NCBI RefSeq assembly: GCF_004103715.1
Contig: NZ_CP035282.1
Coordinates: forward strand, 2,408,673-2,472,672
Direction of reading: 5' to 3'
DNA: 64,000 nt
From: Acidilutibacter cellobiosedens
GTDB taxonomy: Bacteria; Bacillota; Clostridia; Tissierellales; Acidilutibacteraceae
Shown here: positions 62,543 through 64,000 of the stretch, one piece after another
Position numbering within the stretch: the first letter of the stretch is position 1
How the letters are laid out: every line of letters starts with the position of its first letter
Program-made: the position numbers and the translations under genes
Notes under the pieces: generated by a model
Databases searched by the model: none
The model's input: only the letters and a program-made list of their open reading frames with translations
Told to the model about the DNA's origin: nothing

Positions 62543-62884
62543 AACTGTACTCCTTCTTTCTCCGAAATTTATAATTATCTCATCTCAGAACAGTACAGTT
62601 GTGACTGCTGACAGATATTTTCTTTATAGCTCAGTACAATCTGCCAACAAATTATATCAACTGTACTGAGCAGTTACCCTGTTTAATTCTCATTTTGAAT
62701 TCACTTCCTTTCTAAATATAAAACAAATGATATTTCTATTATACTTATTCTTGATAAAAAAACCAATAAATTAACCACATTCAAATCGAAATTCATCACC
62801 ACAAAAGAAGTATTATATTTTAATTCTATAATCTGGCACAAATCAAATCTATTGTACACAAAATTTTACTGCTGTATCTTAAAA
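62543..62884. promoter_or_regulatory. Upstream region of the ABC exporter with repeated CAGTAC dyads
   Basis: CAGTACAGTTG at 62591-62601 is repeated as its exact inverse CAACTGTACTG at 62658-62668. A third copy, CTCAGTACA at 62630-62638, pairs exactly with TGTACTGAG at 62662-62670. The three sites lie 50-130 bases before the exporter start, so they look like a multi-copy operator or a switchable hairpin pair. No gene was found here. Confidence 0.5.
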
Positions 62885-63499
62885 CTACTTGTTATGATTA
62901 TAATAGATTATATGTTTTATGCCTAATACAATTGCCACTACTGCACCTAATAATACAATACTATCATCCACCTTAGAATTATTTAATGGTTCATAAAATA
63001 AACTTATAATAAGTCCTATAGAAATTGCAAAAAATACTACAATTTCAAACATTACTTTTCCCTTGGAAAATTTTATTTCTTTTTTTCTTTTGGCTTTTTC
63101 ATTTTTTATGGCCGGTAACTGAGGAAGTATTTTTTTATTGAAATATACGGTAAATCCCATATACATAAACAATCCGATAACAACCCATAGCCAGTAACTC
63201 AATTTGGCCAGCCAACCTATAATTATAGCAACAGAAATTGAATTGAATAATAAATTTTGAAACATGCCTACAGAATTTATATTTTTTTCAGATATCAGAT
63301 AATATTGATCGGTTTTCTTTACATGAAAAACATAATTTCCGGCTTTATTAGTAAATACTTCGGTAAATAAACTTAATATCATAAATATCCTCCCAATATA
63401 AGAAATTGCACAAATGCTTATTATTTTCATAACCAAATTAACAAAGGAAACAAAAACATTAGCAAGAATACTATGTGCTACAATCATTAATCTAATCAT
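62885..63499 (-). CDS. Membrane protein of unknown function
   Basis: A 204-residue protein with about five hydrophobic helices (residues 20-45, 80-105, 105-120, 150-172 and 183-198) and a basic loop (NEKAKRKKEIKFSKGK) before the fourth. The ATG has AGGAGAG upstream. I recognise no family. It lies between a PTS EIID gene and the ABC exporter, all on the minus strand. Confidence 0.7.
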   Translation of the reverse strand: MIRLMIVAHSILANVFVSFVNLVMKIISICAISYIGRIFMILSLFTEVFTNKAGNYVFHVKKTDQYYLISEKNINSVGMFQNLLFNSISVAIIIGWLAKLSYWLWVVIGLFMYMGFTVYFNKKILPQLPAIKNEKAKRKKEIKFSKGKVMFEIVVFFAISIGLIISLFYEPLNNSKVDDSIVLLGAVVAIVLGIKHIIYYNHNK

Positions 63500-63652
63500 A
63501 AAATTATCTTCTCTCCTTTGTCAAGTTAAAAATTTCAATATAGCATTTATTCTGTTGATTAATAAATGTTCTTTGGAAAGATATATAAGCTTCCCAAAGA
63601 ACATCCCTTACAAAACGAACCGATTATTTATATAAATGAGTAATATATTAAA

Positions 63653-64000
63653 CTATCCAATGATACCTAACGCTCCACCAATAAAACCTATAATAAACAG
63701 CATTAGCAATACAAAACTTGCACTTTTACCTTTAACTTGTAATCTCCAGGCAAACAGAGTCACAATTAAAGGCAATAGCTTAGGAAGAATTTTATCAAAG
63801 ACATCCGCTAAAGAAAATTTTGAACCTGTGCTGAGCACAGTATTGTAGATTGGAGCAATAGAAACAAACTTGACCACCATAGCACCCAAACTGAATAGAC
63901 CGACTATTCCTAAGAATGTAGTTACTTTGCTGACAAAACCTTCATCTAAGAGCTTGTCAATCGAATTTAATCCTAATTTATAACCTCTCACAAATGAAAA
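63653..64000 (-). CDS. PTS mannose/fructose/sorbose-family EIID component (C-terminal part)
   Basis: The frame is open to the right edge, so the N-terminus is outside the window. The visible 115 residues have the C-terminal pattern of EIID: LLDEGFVSKVTTFLGIVGLF and SLGAMVVKFVSIAPIY, then LADVFDKILPKLLPLIVTLF and a last hydrophobic helix. EIID is a membrane subunit of the mannose-family sugar phosphotransferase transporters, working with EIIC and EIIAB. Those genes would lie to the right. Confidence 0.8.
   Translation of the reverse strand, partial: FSFVRGYKLGLNSIDKLLDEGFVSKVTTFLGIVGLFSLGAMVVKFVSIAPIYNTVLSTGSKFSLADVFDKILPKLLPLIVTLFAWRLQVKGKSASFVLLMLFIIGFIGGALGIIG

Overview
The window reads as chromosome of a low-GC, Gram-positive, anaerobic, probably spore-forming member of the Clostridia or Tissierellia. 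The grounds are AT-rich third codon positions, strong GGAGG ribosome sites with frequent TTG and GTG starts, a MinCDE plus MreBCD block, Prp with an N-terminally extended L27, a complete selABD set whose SelD is itself a selenoprotein, a hydrogenase-like redox-sensing cluster, and a CRISPR array whose repeats end in ATTGAAAC. No species can be named from this alone.

Layout. 1-2.3 kb: end of a PhoR/PhoB-like two-component operon with a lipoprotein. 2.3-6.7 kb: selD-selA-selB, with an in-frame UGA at codon 13 of selD followed by a hairpin in the right place for a bacterial SECIS. 6.7-8.8 kb: comEA and the divergent D,D-carboxypeptidase dacF. 8.8-29.5 kb: a long, almost wholly minus-strand housekeeping block (ridA, rsfS, LCP, yqeK, nadD, yhbY, obgE, rpmA-prp-rplU, RNase G, two radical-SAM-linked genes, a degenerate M23 protein, minCDE, mrdA, mreBCD, radC, maf, two membrane/envelope genes). 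29.6-33.4 kb: six tightly coupled genes (two DRTGG proteins, two GHKL ATPases, a PHP phosphoesterase and an HsfB-type [FeFe]-hydrogenase-like protein) that look like one redox or H2 signalling device.

33.5-50 kb is an accessory stretch, by eye richer in GC. It holds a complete BceRS-BceAB peptide-resistance module, a lantibiotic-immunity-type ABC operon divergent from its own two-component system, an unrecognised winged-helix protein, an Eis-like acetyltransferase, a DUF6179/DUF6323 pair, and a graveyard of acetyltransferase fragments (an Eis-like pseudogene and a mosaic made from two different GNAT genes). Both peptide-response loci carry 11-bp-phased repeat operators between sensor and transporter genes. 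50.1-56.2 kb returns to core genes (two tRNA-Leu, an orphan oligopeptide-binding lipoprotein, a transglycosylase, coaE, polA).

56.6-59.8 kb holds a stand-alone YloV/FakA C-terminal-like domain and a CRISPR array of 41 repeats and 40 spacers. The array is read on the minus strand from a TTGACA-17-TAATAT promoter in a leader at its right end; no cas gene lies in the window. 60-64 kb has a DJ-1/PfpI protein, an ABC exporter with a dyad-rich upstream region, a membrane protein, and the C-terminal part of a mannose-family PTS EIID running off the right edge.

The most system-like items are the hydrogenase-like signalling cluster, the two phased operators, the strand-specific hairpin between rpmA and obgE, the Sec-containing SelD, and the unlinked CRISPR array. 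All calls come from reading the sequence; no database search was run.
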